DNA from: Fasciolopsis buskii | Lineage: Eukaryota; Platyhelminthes; Trematoda; Plagiorchiida; Fasciolidae | Direction of reading: 5' to 3' | DNA: 64,000 nt | NCBI GenBank assembly: GCA_008360955.1 | Contig: LUCM01002853.1 | Location: 158,304-222,303, forward strand | Shown here: piece after piece, positions 60,765 to 64,000 of the stretch | How the letters are laid out: each line of letters opens with the position of its first letter | Numbering within the stretch: position 1 is the first letter of the stretch | Notes under the pieces: model-generated | What the model was told of the DNA's origin: nothing | What the model saw: the letters and a program-made list of their open reading frames with translations, nothing else | Databases searched by the model: none | Program-made: the position numbers and the translations under genes

Positions 60765-61555
60765 ATTTGTCAAATATAGCCCTTCATAAAATTAAACAAT
60801 GACCCAAATCTTCTATTTAAATATTTTATACTGCCAGGGACATACGAGTTTAACTTTATCGGTCATCAGATTTGATGTAACTCTAGGGATTATTAGGTTC
60901 CTAATCTGGAATGGTCGAAAAGGATGTGAACTAGAATATCGATCCGAGTCGCTCAAAGATAATCTTGCTGTGATGCCTTGCAGACTCAGTCTCAGGTAGA
61001 AGCTGTTTATGATAACCTGGTATTTCGATTTTGCCAAATGAATAAAATAATATGTATCGAAGTTCCACGGGTGTAAAAGGGCAGTCAACGACGTACGAAA
61101 GGATTAATAAGTAAGGGATAACACAAAATGTCAGGAAACTGTTTAAGCATAATTTCGTGTTAATCCGAGCGCAGAATATGTTTGATAATATTTTACAGCT
61201 TCATTTATCGGTTAGCACTAATTTTGCCGAAATATGGTATGATTAAAACAGAATGCCAACTATCATTCAAAAACGAACAAACCATGTCGTTCAGTAGGAA
61301 CCATTAACCTGAATTTGTCCTCTCAGAGGCGCTGTCTTTTTGTGACTGAATAAGTGATACCTGCAGATTGATCGACTGAAATACGATCGGTTCGAGAAAA
61401 TCATATCTGGAAAGTCTGATAGCCATTATTAGCGAGCTGCGGCATCTAATTGCAAACTAGCATAAATCTTAAAACCATTACGTTTTGACTGCGGTTGCTG
61501 CATCAAAGCATCAAAAGTGAAAAAATCCATAAAAGATGTAGGATACCGATATACG
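60765..61555. other. Stretch with nothing recognised
   Basis: Two overlapping short frames (60799-60999 + and 60813-61088 -) without support. Confidence 0.4.
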
Positions 61556-61559
61556 GAAG

Positions 61560-63540
61560 CAGAAATATTGCGGATCTAAGGTCGTCGCTGATTGCAAACA
61601 TTGCATCTTATCTTGTAAATTCTGGAACCATTGCTTTGGGAGACCTGGTGGACCCCAATTCCGTCATCTAGCTCGACCTGTGCGGGACACTCCATTGACT
61701 AGGATTTTCATAACATTTTCCAAGTCATGGACTGACCACCATGAGCCAGCTTTCAGCCAATGCCTGCATTGGAGAACATTGTACACCGATGGAATCAAAT
61801 TGAAGGCATGTCTAACACATGTTCCAATCAACTTCATCAATTCAGGTTCATTGCCTATTAGACTGAATTAGCTCCGGGATTCATTGCCCTAAACCCAACT
61901 CCACAATTTTAATAAAATTTTCCCAATATCACGAAGGCGCAAGTGTTTAAGCATCGTTAGTCTTGTACGTGTTAGTTTCAGAACAGTCGTGTTTCGGAAG
62001 GGTATACTAGAGGCTTTCTAACGGATGCTGTACAAGCCTCATCTTTGATTGATAGCTGAATATCAAACTAATTTCGGAGATGCATCCAATTGGTCTTTTT
62101 TACAAGCAAAGATGTTTTTTCGATATCCGACCATCCAGTATGTGGCCGGCCAAATAAATTTACTTACATCTCCCAGTCCCTGTCTTGAAATAACACGGCT
62201 CGGCTTCAGGCCAGTACGATCTATCACAGTAGACTTTGGAACTTCAAGCGACATCCCAAAGCACCTGCCCTATCATTTAGAAAGTAGGGAGTAATCTGCA
62301 ACTTACTTGGGTACTCACTTACAAGTACAAGGTGTGACTAGGCAACAATGTTATTAATTAATATCCCATGAGGGTAAAGCAATTTCCATTGCAAAGCTGG
62401 AGAGAAAGGATGACATGGGGAGAATTCCGACGAACACCACTTCTCGTGCTGAACTCAAAGAAACATCGCCGTGAGCACGAACTTAGTTTTGTCTGTCTGC
62501 ATACAAGTACTGAAAAGTTGAGTGAATTTTTTTGATTTACCCTTCGCCATAGGTAAAGCCAGAAACTCCATCACTAACCGTATCAAAAGCTGCTATCAAG
62601 TCAAGGAAAGCAGAGACAGCAGATCTGCGGATAGTGTGATCACATTCCAACCAGACCCCAGAAGTTCTGTTAACTCTGCCATGAGAATCTCGCCACCATC
62701 CTTGAGAACCAGCTGGGTTAATCCATAATAAGTCCTACGTTTTCGGAGAATTCTTTGCTTTATGATCACTTCTCATGAAGGTCTATGCGGTGATGATGCC
62801 CCTTCGGCTGGTTAACAGGATCAGATATAAAAAGTGGGAATGACTTTGTGCTGGAGAACTTTGCATTTCCCTAAAGTTTTTATTTAATCTTGAAAGAAGT
62901 TATCGTGCGAGATCAACGTTCAGAGTATGACTGAAGTCCAGGAAAGTACCCTTCTATAACCTACGTTTTCACATACCCCCGGGATACCCTAAGAGGCAAA
63001 TTTCAGTGGTTTATGTAAAGTGTCTCCGATACCTACGGAGAAGCTATCAAGAAGATTAAACAACGGTCCGTTTTCAAGCTGTTACCAAAACTGAACTGAT
63101 AGTTAAAATACGCGTACTATGATCCAGGAGTCACATTCTGCTCAATTGCGGTTCTCAACCGTAACCAGTTAGTGGGAAACAAAGTTCAAGATCAGTTCAC
63201 TCCAGAGTCGCTCTCCCAAAGTCCGTCTTAGCAGTGTGACTACTTCGACAGACGACCAAACGAACCATTATCAGTCAAGTGTATCGCATAATACCACAGA
63301 GAAATCAGTCAGGTCACATACAACCATAGTTCAAATTATCTGGGCTGCATACATAGTCGCTTGCAACTAGGTACCGGTAATTGAAATTTCAGGATCACTG
63401 ATATGCCTATCGGAAAGGCGCCAATCCTAAGTAGGGTCAAAAACAGGAGTTGGCCCTTGAACACCGCTCTCATAATCCCCACTCCAGTAGACTTGCAGAC
63501 TGTGTGGAATACAGGTAATGACGATGCTATTTCATTCACA
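61560..63540 (-). mobile_element. Degenerate RTE/CR1-type non-LTR retrotransposon (reverse transcriptase)
   Basis: The minus strand reads, in order: a possible FKKG-like linker block (63336-63539, weak); AFLDLIAAFDTV (62577-62612), the RT motif with the first catalytic Asp; STRSGVRRNSPH (about 62421-62450), matching the SSGVRQGCPLSP motif; MSLEVPKSTVIDRTGLKPSR (62195-62254), matching the F.PSKCK...QDW block after the catalytic box; and SVHDLENVMKILVNGVSRTG with NWGPPGLPKQWFQNLQDKM (61590-61740), matching the conserved C-terminus. The order is complete enough to identify the family, but the YADD box is lost and stops interrupt the frame. Confidence 0.7.
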
Positions 63541-64000
63541 GCTGTTAATCTTGCCCAGGGCCAGCTGTATTTTTGACTTGGCAGTCACACACCACTGATG
63601 AGTCCTTGAAAGCACGAAGCAACTTTATAGTGAGTGAATTCATGGTTTCCATTGATTTCCTGGTAATCAGCGGTTCACGATAAAGTTTTCTTTACCCCGA
63701 TTGGACTACCTCATTGGTCAGCTGTTCGTTTCCATCGAGACAGTTTTTCATCTAGCTGAAAATGCACCCATCCATGTCATTCACCGGTCATCTGTACACG
63801 GAGCTAATCAAAACGGATTAGTGATCTACACATTGGTGGCAAAATATCGTGAACTGAGTTTCATGAATCTTTAATCTGCCAGCTTCAATCCGGGTGACAT
63901 GGACTTCGGTTCTCAGTAACCTGAATTAGAGTGACTGAGATAAAACGAGCAAACTTTATCTCTTTCTTGCATAAACGCATTTCGGTGGTCAGAGTATACA
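63541..64000. other. Right end, possibly more of the retroelement
   Basis: In element orientation this is where the linker and endonuclease of the RTE copy would lie, but I could not recognise any motif. Confidence 0.3.

Noticed and set aside
1..64000. CRISPR arrays, bacterial operons or phage genes
   Set aside because: No regularly spaced direct repeats and no closely packed genes; the intron-exon structure indicates a eukaryotic nuclear sequence.

Overview
The window looks like nuclear DNA of a flatworm, most probably a digenean trematode (liver- or lung-fluke type). It has long introns with GT/AG borders and few coding bases. It also holds degenerate non-LTR (RTE/CR1-type) and Penelope-like retroelements of the kind common in flukes, tRNA-like relics and simple repeats, on a background of about 40% GC by eye. 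Nothing bacterial is present: no operons, ribosome binding sites or CRISPR.

The one confidently identified gene is the 3' part of an NR4A-type (Nur77/Nurr1/NOR1 family) nuclear receptor on the + strand. Four exons (11542-12038, 16882-17036, 19556-20232, 23621-23973) join in phase to give about 560 residues. They cover the C-terminal extension of the DNA-binding domain, a Ser/Thr/Asn-rich hinge and a ligand-binding domain with large insertions. The exons encoding the zinc fingers and N-terminus are not in the window and must lie to the left, so bases 1-11541 are probably mostly one intron. Possible polyadenylation signals lie at 25.0-25.3 kb.

From 28 to 34 kb the minus strand carries fragments that look like membrane-protein exons. 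The clearest ends at 31549 and resembles transmembrane helix 7 plus the cytoplasmic tail of a class A GPCR, but it has an in-frame TGA. A Penelope-like element with a GIY-YIG motif follows at about 35.95-36.62 kb (-).

From 42 to 58 kb there are exon-like open stretches on the + strand with plausible splice sites (42227-42440, 44529-44773, 51091-51188, 58094-58295, plus an open stretch at 50429-50662). I do not recognise their product. They may belong to one or more large genes.

The right end (54-63.5 kb) is rich in broken RTE-type reverse transcriptase and endonuclease sequence on the minus strand. Two long imperfect hairpins (28050-28187 and 39480-39620) and a dispersed repeat present twice (about 5.97-6.42 kb and 55.43-55.83 kb, opposite orientations) are the main structures that no gene explains. 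Everything outside the NR4A gene and the retroelements should be treated as provisional.
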